Source of the DNA: CAVQGF01 sp045807945
Lineage (GTDB): Bacteria; Acidobacteriota; Terriglobia; Terriglobales; Acidobacteriaceae
DNA length: 55,763 bases
NCBI GenBank assembly: GCA_045807945.1
Contig: JBJMGI010000124.1
Location: forward strand, 1-55,763
Direction of reading: 5' to 3'
The notes beneath the pieces were generated by a model, which saw nothing but the letters and a program-made list of their open reading frames with translations, was not told where the DNA came from and ran no database searches. Made by a program: the position numbers and the translations under genes. How positions within the stretch are numbered: the stretch's first letter is position 1; each line of letters opens with the position of its first letter. Of this stretch, positions 43,307-51,605 are shown one piece after another.

Positions 43307-44602
43307 ATGGTTCGGGCCGAGTCTTGGGGAGTACTGGCAGTCCTTCTATGTCTAATAGTGGTAGAAGCCGGATGTGGTGGTGGAGGAAACTCTTCAAGCT
43401 CCTCTTCTTCTTCCGATCAACCGGTTCCGGCCTCCGTCAACCACATCGTCGTCATGATGCAGGAGAACCGCTCCTACGACAGCTACTTCGGCCGCCTCGG
43501 CCAATACAAACGTGATCACGGTATTCCCGGCGACGTCGAAGATCTTCCTTTGAATGTGACTTTGTTCGCGCGCTCGGGTGCGCCGGTGCAGCCATTCCAT
43601 TTCCGCACTGTCTGCCACGAGAACATCAGTCCCTCCTGGAACCAAAGCCATTTTTATTGGGATGGCGGCAAGATGGATCTCTTCATGCACACCGCCACGA
43701 AGTCAACCATCGATCCCGACGCGACCCGCGCAATGGGCTATTACGACCAGAGCGACCTGCCTTATTACTACGAGTTGGCCAGCCAGTACGCCACCAGTGA
43801 TCGCTTCTTTTCGTCGGTGATGACCGAAACCGTCCCTAATCGCCTGTATTTGATGGGCGCCACCTCTTGGGGAGCAACTAAGGCCATTGGACCGTTCCCG
43901 CACGAATACACGCTCATCTGGGACCGGCTGAACGACGCCGGCGTCAACTGGAGATATTACGTTCCATCCCCCTCCAAGCCAGCCTTTATCGAGCAGTTCC
44001 CCGGCGGCGCGAGTCGCTATGCGAGCCACATCTTCCCCATCAGTCAATACTTCAGCGATCTGAAGAGCGACAGCACGTTTCCGCAAGTCGCCTTCATCGA
44101 ACGCCAGGAAGGCTTCGACGAACATCCCGGGAACAACATCCAGATAGGCGCGGCCAAGGTCAAGAGTTACATCGACGCGCTGATGCAGAGCCCGGCCTGG
44201 GGCACGTCAGCATTCATTCTCACCTTCGACGAGGGAGGCGCCATGTATGACCACGTTCCCCCCGTCTCCGTGCCTGCACCCGACAACATTCCGCCCGATC
44301 TTGGGCCCGAGGATTTTCAGGCTGGCTTCGACATGACCGGCTTCCGTGTTCCGTTCATCCTGGTCTCACCCTGGGGGAAGCCGAACTTCGTCTCGCACAC
44401 ACCACGGGAATTTGGTTCGATCCTGGCCTTCATAGAATCACGTTTCAACATTCCCCCGCTGACCGCTCGCGACGCCGGGGCCGACAACATGTCTGAGTTT
44501 TTTGATTTCAATTCACCCGCCCGGACCGCGATCCCTAGTTTGCCGGATCAACCGAAGAACGGGGTTTGTGATCCCGCTCGGGAAGTAGCTCCTGGACACT
44601 GA
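43307..44602 (+). CDS. PF04185-type phosphoesterase, exported
   Basis: A 431-residue secreted phosphoesterase of the phospholipase C/acid phosphatase family. The ATG at 43307 has AGGAG six bases upstream; a GTG at 43280 is an alternative. The N-terminus is a signal with a near-lipobox (VVEAGC, Cys23, imperfect at -3), followed by a serine run. The family motif is NHIVVMMQENRSYDSYFGRL; GYYDQSDLPYYYELASQYATSDRFF, DRLNDAGVNWRYY and FILTFDEGGAMYDHVPPV are also typical. It probably hydrolyses a phosphodiester or phosphomonoester outside the inner membrane. A second member of the family follows 44 bases later. Confidence 0.88.
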   Translation: MVRAESWGVLAVLLCLIVVEAGCGGGGNSSSSSSSSDQPVPASVNHIVVMMQENRSYDSYFGRLGQYKRDHGIPGDVEDLPLNVTLFARSGAPVQPFHFRTVCHENISPSWNQSHFYWDGGKMDLFMHTATKSTIDPDATRAMGYYDQSDLPYYYELASQYATSDRFFSSVMTETVPNRLYLMGATSWGATKAIGPFPHEYTLIWDRLNDAGVNWRYYVPSPSKPAFIEQFPGGASRYASHIFPISQYFSDLKSDSTFPQVAFIERQEGFDEHPGNNIQIGAAKVKSYIDALMQSPAWGTSAFILTFDEGGAMYDHVPPVSVPAPDNIPPDLGPEDFQAGFDMTGFRVPFILVSPWGKPNFVSHTPREFGSILAFIESRFNIPPLTARDAGADNMSEFFDFNSPARTAIPSLPDQPKNGVCDPAREVAPGH

Positions 44603-44646
44603 TCGAGCTGGAAACTAATTAAGATTTGAAAGAGTTTTTGGGCCCA

Positions 44647-45636
44647 ATGCGAAATCTAAGGAGTCATACAAGTAAAAAGCTGTTAAAGGCCGCGCTCTTA
44701 TTTGTGCTATTAGGCCTCTTCGTCGAATGCCGCGGACCGCTCATCCTCAGCAATGTCCCAGAACCCATAACGCCCTTCAAGGCGGTGAAAAATCGTGTGA
44801 TCCTGGTAGTGCTGGAAAACCAGAAATACAACGCCATTATCGGTAATCCCCGCGCGCCCTACTTGAATTCCCTTGCGCAACGCTACGGTTTAGCCGCGAA
44901 CTTTTTTGCCAATACCCATCCCTCCATCGGGGATTACTTCATGCTCACGACCGGAAACATCATCAGTAACGACCTGGTTTTCGAGGGCATCGTCGAGCAG
45001 GACAACATCGTCCGGGAATTAGGACAGCATTCGATGGATTGGGTCGCTTACGCGCAAAGCATTCCAGAACCTGGCTATACGGGTGATCGCGCGTATCCCT
45101 ATGCCAAAACGCATGTGCCCTTCGCCTATTTTGCAGACATCATCAAGTTCCCCGACCAGGCCGCGAAGATGGTCGGCACAGACGCATTGCAGAGCGACGT
45201 TGCGCTCGATACCCTGCCTGCCTTCGTTTACATCACACCCGATCAGCTGCACAACATGCACGATTGTGCCAGCGGCATCCCCAAGACATGCACCAACGAC
45301 GACAAGATCGCCGACGGCGACGCCTGGCTACAACAGAGCCTCGACCCCATCATCAAAAGTCCCACCTTCGCAGCGCACAATACTTTGCTGCTGATCACCT
45401 GGGACGAATCGTTCGATAAGGATTTTGAGAACGGCGGCGGCCACATTCCTTTTATCGTCGTCTCTCCCGACGTGAGGCCCGGATACGTTTCGAACACCTT
45501 CTTCCAACACGAAAGCGCGCTCAGACTGATGGAAGAGCGGTTGGGATTACCTGTGGTTCTCGGCACATCCGAGGGCGCCCCGTCGATGCAGGAATTCTTT
45601 AAGTCTGCCGCGGGTCCGCCTAACCCGGAACCTTAA
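44647..45636 (+). CDS. PF04185-type phosphoesterase (acid phosphatase-like), exported
   Basis: A 329-residue protein with a signal or anchor segment (LLKAALLFVLLGLFVEC) and the family core: RVILVVLENQKYNAIIGN, then FFANTHPSIGDYFMLTTGN, in which the serine of HPS is the likely nucleophile, and LLLITWDESFDKDFENGGGHIPFIVVSP near the end. It is the shorter AcpA-like type, while the preceding gene is the longer phospholipase C-like type. The start is uncertain (ATG 44647 or TTG 44626); neither has a strong ribosome-binding site. A strong terminator follows. Confidence 0.87.
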   Translation: MRNLRSHTSKKLLKAALLFVLLGLFVECRGPLILSNVPEPITPFKAVKNRVILVVLENQKYNAIIGNPRAPYLNSLAQRYGLAANFFANTHPSIGDYFMLTTGNIISNDLVFEGIVEQDNIVRELGQHSMDWVAYAQSIPEPGYTGDRAYPYAKTHVPFAYFADIIKFPDQAAKMVGTDALQSDVALDTLPAFVYITPDQLHNMHDCASGIPKTCTNDDKIADGDAWLQQSLDPIIKSPTFAAHNTLLLITWDESFDKDFENGGGHIPFIVVSPDVRPGYVSNTFFQHESALRLMEERLGLPVVLGTSEGAPSMQEFFKSAAGPPNPEP

Positions 45637-45642
45637 ACAAGA

Positions 45643-45675
45643 AAGCCCGGGCATTTTGCCCAGGCATTTTTTCTT
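45643..45675. terminator. Rho-independent terminator
   Basis: GCCCGGGC (45645-45652) and GCCCAGGC (45658-45665) form a stem with one mismatch and an ATTTT loop, followed by ATTTTTTCTT. It ends the phosphoesterase pair, and by its A-rich left side could also serve the convergent secreted-protein gene. Confidence 0.8.
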
Positions 45676-45685
45676 CAGCATCGAT

Positions 45686-46393
45686 CTACCAATATGTCAG
45701 CTTGAACTTGTCCCCCCACACGGAGTAATCCGTCTGGTCTTTGCCGCCGTTCAATTGGAAGTGGAATGTCACCCAGCTGGTCGTCGTGGTGACCGGTTTC
45801 GGACTAAATGTTCTGTTCACGTAGTGTTTTACTCCGTCCACCGTGAACGAGATGAAGACTGTCTTGCCGCTGATCCGCTGACCTTCGAGCACCACATGCT
45901 GCCACTTGTACGCCTTCGGACGCACGCACGGGACGGGTGTGTTCACCCACTTTGCGCCGGCATTGTCCCACGTGCGCCAGAAGCCGACCGTGTACGCGCA
46001 TTGCCAGTCCCAGCGGTACCACAAGCCCGGGCGATGCTGCGCTGCGGAAAATTCCATGCCCGACGCCCCAGCAGGGTTCTTGTAGTAGTAGTAGACCTCG
46101 TAAATGAAGTGGTTGGCGGTGCCGTTCGTAGACATTTTCCGGTAGAAAAGCGCGTCTGAATACGGGGTGCTTCCGCCGATCCAAAACTTTGTCGAGTGGC
46201 CTTCGAGCACGGGTGACGTTTGCCCCGGCGTCATCGAGTACAGCGCGACGCCTTGCCCTTTAGCGCAGGCCGAGCAGATTTTCCACCCCGACATTTGATC
46301 GATACTGCTGTACGTGGTTTGTGCGTTGAGAGCGGCGGCGGTCAGCAGTAAAACAGATAAGAGCAGCAGAACAGCTTGCCAAGGTTTGAACAA
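45686..46393 (-). CDS. Secreted protein, paralogue of 42320-43021
   Basis: A 235-residue secreted protein. The TTG at 46393 follows a strong GGGAGGGAAGG site and leads into a signal peptide (PWQAVLLLLSVLLLTAAALNAQ); a frame open to 46480 lacks such support. It aligns along its whole length with the protein at 42320: IDQMSGWKICSACAKGQ, KFWIGGSTPYSDALFYRK, YYYKNPAGASGMEFS, YRWDWQCAYTVGFWRTWDN, PCVRPKAYKWQHVVLEGQR and FHFQLNGGKDQTDYSVWGDK. All four cysteines are shared. Function unknown; a glycan-binding fold is a guess. The two paralogues bracket the phosphoesterase genes, both on the minus strand. Confidence 0.75.
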   Translation of the reverse strand: MFKPWQAVLLLLSVLLLTAAALNAQTTYSSIDQMSGWKICSACAKGQGVALYSMTPGQTSPVLEGHSTKFWIGGSTPYSDALFYRKMSTNGTANHFIYEVYYYYKNPAGASGMEFSAAQHRPGLWYRWDWQCAYTVGFWRTWDNAGAKWVNTPVPCVRPKAYKWQHVVLEGQRISGKTVFISFTVDGVKHYVNRTFSPKPVTTTTSWVTFHFQLNGGKDQTDYSVWGDKFKLTYW

Positions 46394-46544
46394 GTCCTTC
46401 CCTCCCTCGCCCCGTCGGGCCACCAGACTTTTGCCTCTCAGGAAGGTTGAAGGGTAAGGGTGGTTTTGCTTAATCACCATACAGGGAAGACATTAGATTC
46501 TCTTCGCAAAGAGGCTCACGCAATCAGTAGGTGTGACGAAATGT

Positions 46545-47153
46545 TCAGCGGCTGGGCTGGGATGCCGAAGCGTCGATCGGCTCCACGATGGCTGGATGGA
46601 TCTCCCACACGGTGGCGACGTAGCGGCTGCCACGATTATGTTTTGCGTCCTGGTACGGAAGCCCCCGGACTGTGACCGCGAATGGCTCGGGCACTTCCTG
46701 CTGCAGCACGCTCAACTCCACGCCGTGGTCGCGTAAAGCCTGCTGCAGAGTCTTGCGCGCCGTGCAATATTCCTGGTCCACCGGAGTCTCCACGATAACC
46801 CGCGGTGCGTCTTTGGCCGGAGTCGCTGAGATCTCGATGTGAATGTCGCAATCTCCGCGATACGCCCACGCAAATTGCACGTATGCCCGTGGAATAGTCA
46901 CCATCTGAAGCTCGCGTCCGGTTCGCGGCGCATCATTTCTGGGATTAGAACTTTGGTCCCAGCTCAGCATGTCATCCACTGTCACCGTTTTCGGTGGCAT
47001 GTCGGGCAAAGGAATATGTTTTTCTGCGAAGCGGTAGTCGGTGGTTTTCTCCGACCGCGGCTGGCAGCCGCATACGTCGAGCTTGTCAGCTCCGAATACT
47101 GATGACGCGGCAAGAAGAACACCAAACAGTCGAAGCGCGGGAGATAGTTTCAT
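46545..47153 (-). CDS. Hypothetical exported protein
   Basis: A 202-residue protein that I do not recognise. It has a signal peptide (LRLFGVLLAASSVFG) and a short CxCxP stretch just after it (LDVCGCQPR). The mature part has RAYVQFAWAYRGDCDIHIEIS and PRVIVETPVDQEYCTARKTL, with further cysteines that may form disulfides, and a closing proline-rich region (GSRYVATVWEIHPAIVEPI), which resembles the end of small secreted domains seen in Acidobacteria. It stands just downstream of the terminator of the OB-fold lipoprotein gene. Confidence 0.65.
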   Translation of the reverse strand: MKLSPALRLFGVLLAASSVFGADKLDVCGCQPRSEKTTDYRFAEKHIPLPDMPPKTVTVDDMLSWDQSSNPRNDAPRTGRELQMVTIPRAYVQFAWAYRGDCDIHIEISATPAKDAPRVIVETPVDQEYCTARKTLQQALRDHGVELSVLQQEVPEPFAVTVRGLPYQDAKHNRGSRYVATVWEIHPAIVEPIDASASQPSR

Positions 47154-47157
47154 TCGG

Positions 47158-47192
47158 GGAAAAAGAAAAGGTACGGGTTGGGCGCCCGTACC
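47158..47192 (-). terminator. Rho-independent terminator of the OB-fold lipoprotein gene
   Basis: GGTACGGG (47170-47177) and CCCGTACC (47185-47192) form an 8-bp stem. Read on the minus strand it is followed by TTTTCTTTT, a classic terminator, 12 bases after the stop of the gene at 47204. Confidence 0.8.
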
Positions 47193-47203
47193 TTCGGTTC
47201 TCG

Positions 47204-47551
47204 TTAGTCTCTACGTCTGGTCTGGCGCAGCGCTGTCGCGAAGCTCTTGCCGGCGAAGCTGATCGTATCCACCACGTTCCCGGTCACGGTCACGTGCGCA
47301 CCCTTGCCAGGAACGCCGTAATTCTCGCTCAGGATCCAGATCTTTCCTGTCCCGTCATCCAGCTGGTACACGCCCGTGCCCAGCGCGCCGTAGGTTTCGG
47401 TCACCGTACCGCGCAGTGCAACTTCCTTGTTATAAAACTTTCCGGGGTCCTGCTGGATCTTGTTCACCGTGGTTCCCGTCGGGCATCCGGCGATCACCAA
47501 CATCGCCATCGTGACCGCCGCCACCACAAACAGCTTCGTCGCATTCCTCAT
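47204..47551 (-). CDS. OB-fold lipoprotein
   Basis: A 115-residue lipoprotein with a good ribosome-binding site (GGAGGGCAG) and a clear lipobox (LVIAGC, Cys23). The rest reads as a small OB-fold: YNKEVALRGTVTETYGAL, VYQLDDGTGKIWILS and KGAHVTVTGNVVDTISFAG, similar to the tRNA_anti-like/YgiW-type OB domains. It may bind a small ligand or another envelope protein. It is a single-gene unit that ends at a terminator. Confidence 0.78.
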   Translation of the reverse strand: MRNATKLFVVAAVTMAMLVIAGCPTGTTVNKIQQDPGKFYNKEVALRGTVTETYGALGTGVYQLDDGTGKIWILSENYGVPGKGAHVTVTGNVVDTISFAGKSFATALRQTRRRD

Positions 47552-47679
47552 TCTTCTGCCCTCCAGTGGGATACCAAAACTTTGATGCAGAGTTCCACCT
47601 GTGCGTCTACATACGCCACGGTATAAACCCGGCCGGCCGCTGAATGTTCCGAAGCGCTACGAACCGTAAGAAGGTTTAT

Positions 47680-47735
47680 GTCATTCTGAGGAGCCCGCCG
47701 CGGCGGGCGAGGAAGAATCTTGTTGGCAATGCTCC
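47680..47735. repeat. GTCATTCTGAG-type dispersed repeat
   Basis: Starts GTCATTCTGAGGAGCCCG at 47680, has the palindrome CCCGCCGCGGCGGG, and continues GAGGAAGAATCTTG. The right end is loosely set. It lies in the promoter region of the DUF711 gene. Confidence 0.55.
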
Positions 47736-47767
47736 TGTGGTAGCTTTATCCCCTTCAGGAGACGCCC

Positions 47768-48982
47768 ATGCCCCGCCTTCGCCTGCTCACCGCCGTCCTT
47801 ATTATGTGCGTCGCGTGTTCGGCGCAGTCCAAGCCCAAAGTCCGCGCCATCACCGGATTCGTCCGCCTCGACCACGCGCAATACCAGCAGCAGATCGCCG
47901 ACACGCTCGTCGTACTGCGTGAAGCGAAGAAGCAGTTCGAAGCCGCCGGATATGAGGTCGAGACGGTGCGCATCACCACGCAGCCGCTCGCCCAGCTCGT
48001 CTCCGGTATGAGCGACCCCGACGCGCTCGCCTATCTGAAAGCTCTTGACGCTCTCTCGGTCAAAGAAAACTTTCTTCCTAACGTCGGCCCGGCAATGATG
48101 CGCGATGACGACGATCCGAAGACCGTCCGCTTGCTCGAGCAAGCTCTATCTGACCTGCCCAATATCGAAGGCAGCACCATCATCGCTGCCGGCGACGGCA
48201 TCCACTGGAAGACCATCCACGAGACCGCGGCACTGGTTAAGTATGTTGCCGACCACAGCGCGCGCAGCCAGGGCACCTTCAACTTCACCGCCACCGCGAT
48301 GCTGCAGCCTTACGGGCCGTTTTTCCCGGGCTCGTATCACAACGGCCCCGGGAAGCAGTTCGCCATCGGCTTCGAAGGCGCAAATGTCGTGCAGGAAGTT
48401 TTTAAGCAGACGCGAGGCAACATGGACGCAGCCTCCGCCGCCCTGACCAAAGCTCTCGACGTGCACGCACACGTCGCCGTCCGCATCGGCAACGACGTCG
48501 CGCATAAAACCAACTGGACCTACGCAGGCCTCGACCCCACTCCCGCGCCGCTCGCTAATTTTTCTATCGGCGACGCCATCGAGACCTACACCGGAACAAA
48601 ATTCGGTGGCAGCGGGACCATGACCGCCTCGCGCATCATTACTACCGCCGTCAAAGCAGTAAGCGTGAAGCAGATCGGCTACGCGGGATTAATGGTGCCG
48701 GTGATGGAAGACAAGCTGCTCGCGCAGCGTTGGGCCGAGGGCACCTACAACATGGATTCGCTGCTCGCGTACTCCGCCGTCTGCGGCACAGGCCTTGATA
48801 CCATTCCTCTTCCCGGCGACATCCCGCAGGAGCAGCTCGAGCGCATCTTCGGCGACGTCGCCGTCCTCGCGACAAAATGGAACAAACCGCTCTCCGCCCG
48901 CCTGCAACCGGTGAAGGACAAAAAAGTCGGTGACACCACCGAGTACCAGGATCCGTATCTGTTCAACACCACCATTCGCTAA
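47768..48982 (+). CDS. DUF711 family protein, exported
   Basis: A 404-residue protein of the DUF711 (UPF0210-related) family: KVRAITGFVRLDHAQYQQQI, AGYEVETVRITTQPLAQL, the middle FNFTATAMLQPYGPFFPGSYH and the end SLLAYSAVCGTGLDTIPLPGD, which looks like an active-site loop. GGAGA precedes the ATG. Unlike many family members it begins with a signal peptide (LRLLTAVLIMCVACSAQ), so it acts outside the cytoplasm. The family has no proven activity. A nitrilase-type hydrolase gene follows after 19 bases. Confidence 0.85.
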   Translation: MPRLRLLTAVLIMCVACSAQSKPKVRAITGFVRLDHAQYQQQIADTLVVLREAKKQFEAAGYEVETVRITTQPLAQLVSGMSDPDALAYLKALDALSVKENFLPNVGPAMMRDDDDPKTVRLLEQALSDLPNIEGSTIIAAGDGIHWKTIHETAALVKYVADHSARSQGTFNFTATAMLQPYGPFFPGSYHNGPGKQFAIGFEGANVVQEVFKQTRGNMDAASAALTKALDVHAHVAVRIGNDVAHKTNWTYAGLDPTPAPLANFSIGDAIETYTGTKFGGSGTMTASRIITTAVKAVSVKQIGYAGLMVPVMEDKLLAQRWAEGTYNMDSLLAYSAVCGTGLDTIPLPGDIPQEQLERIFGDVAVLATKWNKPLSARLQPVKDKKVGDTTEYQDPYLFNTTIR

Positions 48983-49001
48983 ACTGATTCAGAGAAATCG
49001 T

Positions 49002-49823
49002 ATGCGCGTCGCCGCCGCTCAGATCGACATCGCCATCGGCCAGACCGATCAGAATCTCAAGAAGATCCTCTCGCGCATGAACGACGCCGCGCAGAACAAA
49101 GCCGAACTCGTCATCTTCCCTGAGTGTTCGCTGCAAGGTTATTGTTTTGCGACACGCGATGAAGCGTGGGCCGTGGGTGAAGAAATTTCCGGAGCAGCGT
49201 GCGCACGCCTCGCCGACGAAGCAAAGAAACTCGGATGCACCGCGATCATTGGCTTCCTCGAGCGCCAAGGCGAAAACCTCTTCAACTCGGCTTTGATCGT
49301 CGGACCACGCGGCGTCCTCGGCGTCCACCGCAAGATCCACCTGCTTCATCTCGGCGTGGACCGTTTCACCACTCTCGGCGACATTCCCTTCCCGCTCTTC
49401 CAAGCTGGCGATTGCAAATTCGGTGTGAACATCTGCTACGACTGCAGCTTTCCCGAGTCGGGTCGTGCTGTGAAATTGAAGGGCGCGCAGCTGCTTGCGA
49501 TCCCGACCAACTGGCCGAGCACTTCAGATTCCTGGGAGCACACGCCCAAGGTCCGCGCAACCGAGAATCACATCTTCGTTGTCGCCGCCGATCGCGTCGG
49601 CGAAGAGCGCGGCTTCACCTTCGCCGGACACTCGCAGATCATCGACTGCGAAGGCCACACGCTCGCGGAAGCTGGCGCGACGGAGGAAACTATTTTGTAC
49701 GCCGACATCGATCCTGCCCTCGCAGACAACAATCGGGTGATCAAAGTCCCCGGCGAGTACGAATTCGACCGCATCGCCAGCCGAAGGCCCGAGATGTACG
49801 GTGCGCTTGGCGAAGAGAAGTGA
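49002..49823 (+). CDS. Carbon-nitrogen hydrolase (nitrilase superfamily)
   Basis: A 273-residue cytoplasmic amidase-type enzyme. The catalytic triad is clear: Glu41 in VIFPECSLQGY, Lys111 in VHRKIHLLHLG and Cys145 in NICYDCSFPESGR. It hydrolyses a C-N bond of an amide or carbamyl compound; the substrate is unknown. The ATG at 49002 follows AGAGAAAT and starts the family sequence MRVAAAQIDIAIG. It lies in an apparent operon with the DUF711 gene upstream and overlaps the next gene by 4 bases (GTGA). Confidence 0.93.
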   Translation: MRVAAAQIDIAIGQTDQNLKKILSRMNDAAQNKAELVIFPECSLQGYCFATRDEAWAVGEEISGAACARLADEAKKLGCTAIIGFLERQGENLFNSALIVGPRGVLGVHRKIHLLHLGVDRFTTLGDIPFPLFQAGDCKFGVNICYDCSFPESGRAVKLKGAQLLAIPTNWPSTSDSWEHTPKVRATENHIFVVAADRVGEERGFTFAGHSQIIDCEGHTLAEAGATEETILYADIDPALADNNRVIKVPGEYEFDRIASRRPEMYGALGEEK

Positions 49824-50461
49824 TCTTAGTGACCAGAAATTTCCGCATACTATTGATTCTGGTTATATGCGTCAGCGCTAGCGGAGCTGAAGAGAAAGAC
49901 GCCGGTATTTCCAACGAAACACCACAACAGAGGATTCCCGGCTCAAAATACTCGTCGATCCGCGAAGTTGATTTCCGGAATACGCCTATCCTGCCAATTG
50001 ATTCAGGCTCCGGCAACGGGTCCACTTGGCCTGCACTAAAAGACGGCAGGTTCCGGCGCGACTCGAAAGTTGCTAAGAAAAATTCTCATAGCGGAGACGA
50101 CATAGCCATTGAGGCGGTCGGGTATCTTCCAGCTAAAAGCGTCCGCGAGTACGCACTCGTGCGCTTGCGTTACACGACGTGGTTCGGCAGCTCCAGTTCG
50201 GAAGGTCAAGTCTTGGTAGTCGGCCTCGACGACACTGGTCACCCGATTATTTGCCAGCGGATCGAGTACAACTTGCGCGGCGCGGATGAGGACGAAGCGT
50301 GGGCGCACTTTGATCCTGCGAAAAAAAGATTGGTCGTCTCTGCGGTTCACGGCTGGGAGCACTGCTGCCCTCGTGAACGAATAGTGATCACGTTTGAATG
50401 GAGCGGCGAAAAGTTCGTGCCGGTCGGTAGAAAGATCTTTTCCTTGCGTCATCCACAATAG
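49820..50461 (+). CDS. Hypothetical exported protein
   Basis: A 213-residue protein that I do not recognise. The GTG at 49820 overlaps the stop of the hydrolase gene, which suggests coupled translation; a second GTG lies at 49829. It has a signal peptide (FRILLILVICVSASGA). The mature part is hydrophilic with strand-like segments (YALVRLRYTTWFG, GQVLVVGLDDTGHPIICQR, RLVVSAVHGWEHCCPRERIVITFEW), including a Cys-Cys pair. The reading frame is also open far upstream, but that part is a shadow of the hydrolase gene. It converges on the aquaporin-ArsC gene with no gap. Confidence 0.65.
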   Translation: MILVTRNFRILLILVICVSASGAEEKDAGISNETPQQRIPGSKYSSIREVDFRNTPILPIDSGSGNGSTWPALKDGRFRRDSKVAKKNSHSGDDIAIEAVGYLPAKSVREYALVRLRYTTWFGSSSSEGQVLVVGLDDTGHPIICQRIEYNLRGADEDEAWAHFDPAKKRLVVSAVHGWEHCCPRERIVITFEWSGEKFVPVGRKIFSLRHPQ

Positions 50462-51586
50462 TCAGCAGGACGCGCAGCACTCCGCGCACTGCTCCCTCAG
50501 CAACCCCTTCACCTGCTCGTGGATGCGGTCGCGGATCTCGCGCACACGCTCCACCGGCTGCCCCTTCGGATCAGGGATTTGCCAGTCCACTACGCGCGAT
50601 CCCGGAACATACGGACACTGCTCGCCGCATCCCATCGTGACCAGCACATCCGCCCCGCGCGCCAACTCGTCTGTGAGCTTCTGCGGCTTAGCCGCGCTAA
50701 GGTCGATGCCGATCTCGCGCATCGCTGCCGCAACTTCGGGATGCACGCGCTCAGTGGGTTCGGTCCCTGCGGATATCGCCCGGCATCCCGGCTCGGCATA
50801 CAGATTGAAAAACGCGGCCGCCATCTGCGAGCGCCCCGCATTGTGCACACAAGCAAAGATAAAAGTCTTCATCGGTGCTCCATCCGGCGACGAGTGCGGC
50901 AGCAAGACCTTGGGCGCGACGTTCGGCAAACTCGGCACCAGCCAGCGGAACAATAACGTTGCACTGATTGCACCGCCGAATTGCGCTGCGATAAATAGCG
51001 GCGCGTCTGCCGGCCTGATCCCGGCGAAGGTGTCGGAAAGCATTCTCCCGATCGTCACCGCTGGATTCGCGAACGAAGTGGACGCGGTGAACCAATACGC
51101 CGCCATGATGTAAGCGGCCACCGCAAACGGCACCGCGCCGCTGCGGCTCTTCGAAACTCCCCAGATCACTGCCATCAAGCCGAATGTCGCTATGCACTCG
51201 CTGAACACCTGCGCGCCACCATGCCGCACATGCTGCGAGAAGAAGAAGAGTGGCAATCCGAACATCAAATGCGCGACCGCCGCCCCCGTGATCCCGCCTG
51301 CGGTCTGCGCCACCGCGTAAACACCCGCATCGCGCCACGCGACTCCGCGTTCCATCGCGTCGCACAATGTCACCGCCGGATTGAAGTGCGCGCCCGAAAT
51401 GGGACCGAACGTCAGGATCAGCGCGACCAGCGCTGCCCCAGTGGCGATCGTATTCGCGAGCAGGGCGATAGCAACGTTGCCGCCGGCCAGCCGCTCGCCC
51501 ATGATCCCCGAGCCGATCACAGCCGCCACCAGCAGACACGTCCCCGCGAACTCAGCCGCAGCGCGTTTCGCTAACGAACCTTGCAT
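50462..51586 (-). CDS. Aquaporin-arsenate reductase fusion protein
   Basis: A 374-residue fusion. Residues 1-228 are a major intrinsic protein channel with both pore motifs (ISGAHFNPAVT and STSFANPAVTIGR). Residues 239-374 are a low-molecular-weight phosphatase-type arsenate reductase (MKTFIFACVHNAGRSQMAAA), with Cys246 as the likely nucleophile, VTMGCGEQCP and a cysteine-rich end (EQCAECCASC). Such fusions are known from actinobacteria. The logic would be that arsenate is reduced on the cytoplasmic face and arsenite leaves by the channel. An in-frame ATG at 50872, with GGAG five bases upstream, could also make a free ArsC. No arsR or acr3 gene is nearby. Confidence 0.9.
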   Translation of the reverse strand: MQGSLAKRAAAEFAGTCLLVAAVIGSGIMGERLAGGNVAIALLANTIATGAALVALILTFGPISGAHFNPAVTLCDAMERGVAWRDAGVYAVAQTAGGITGAAVAHLMFGLPLFFFSQHVRHGGAQVFSECIATFGLMAVIWGVSKSRSGAVPFAVAAYIMAAYWFTASTSFANPAVTIGRMLSDTFAGIRPADAPLFIAAQFGGAISATLLFRWLVPSLPNVAPKVLLPHSSPDGAPMKTFIFACVHNAGRSQMAAAFFNLYAEPGCRAISAGTEPTERVHPEVAAAMREIGIDLSAAKPQKLTDELARGADVLVTMGCGEQCPYVPGSRVVDWQIPDPKGQPVERVREIRDRIHEQVKGLLREQCAECCASC

Positions 51587-51605
51587 CCAGTGATGATACG
51601 GGAAA

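Noticed and set aside
49199..49819. Upstream extension of the frame of the secreted protein at 49820
   Set aside because: It overlaps the carbon-nitrogen hydrolase gene in another frame and is Arg-rich; the signal peptide begins at the GTG at 49820.
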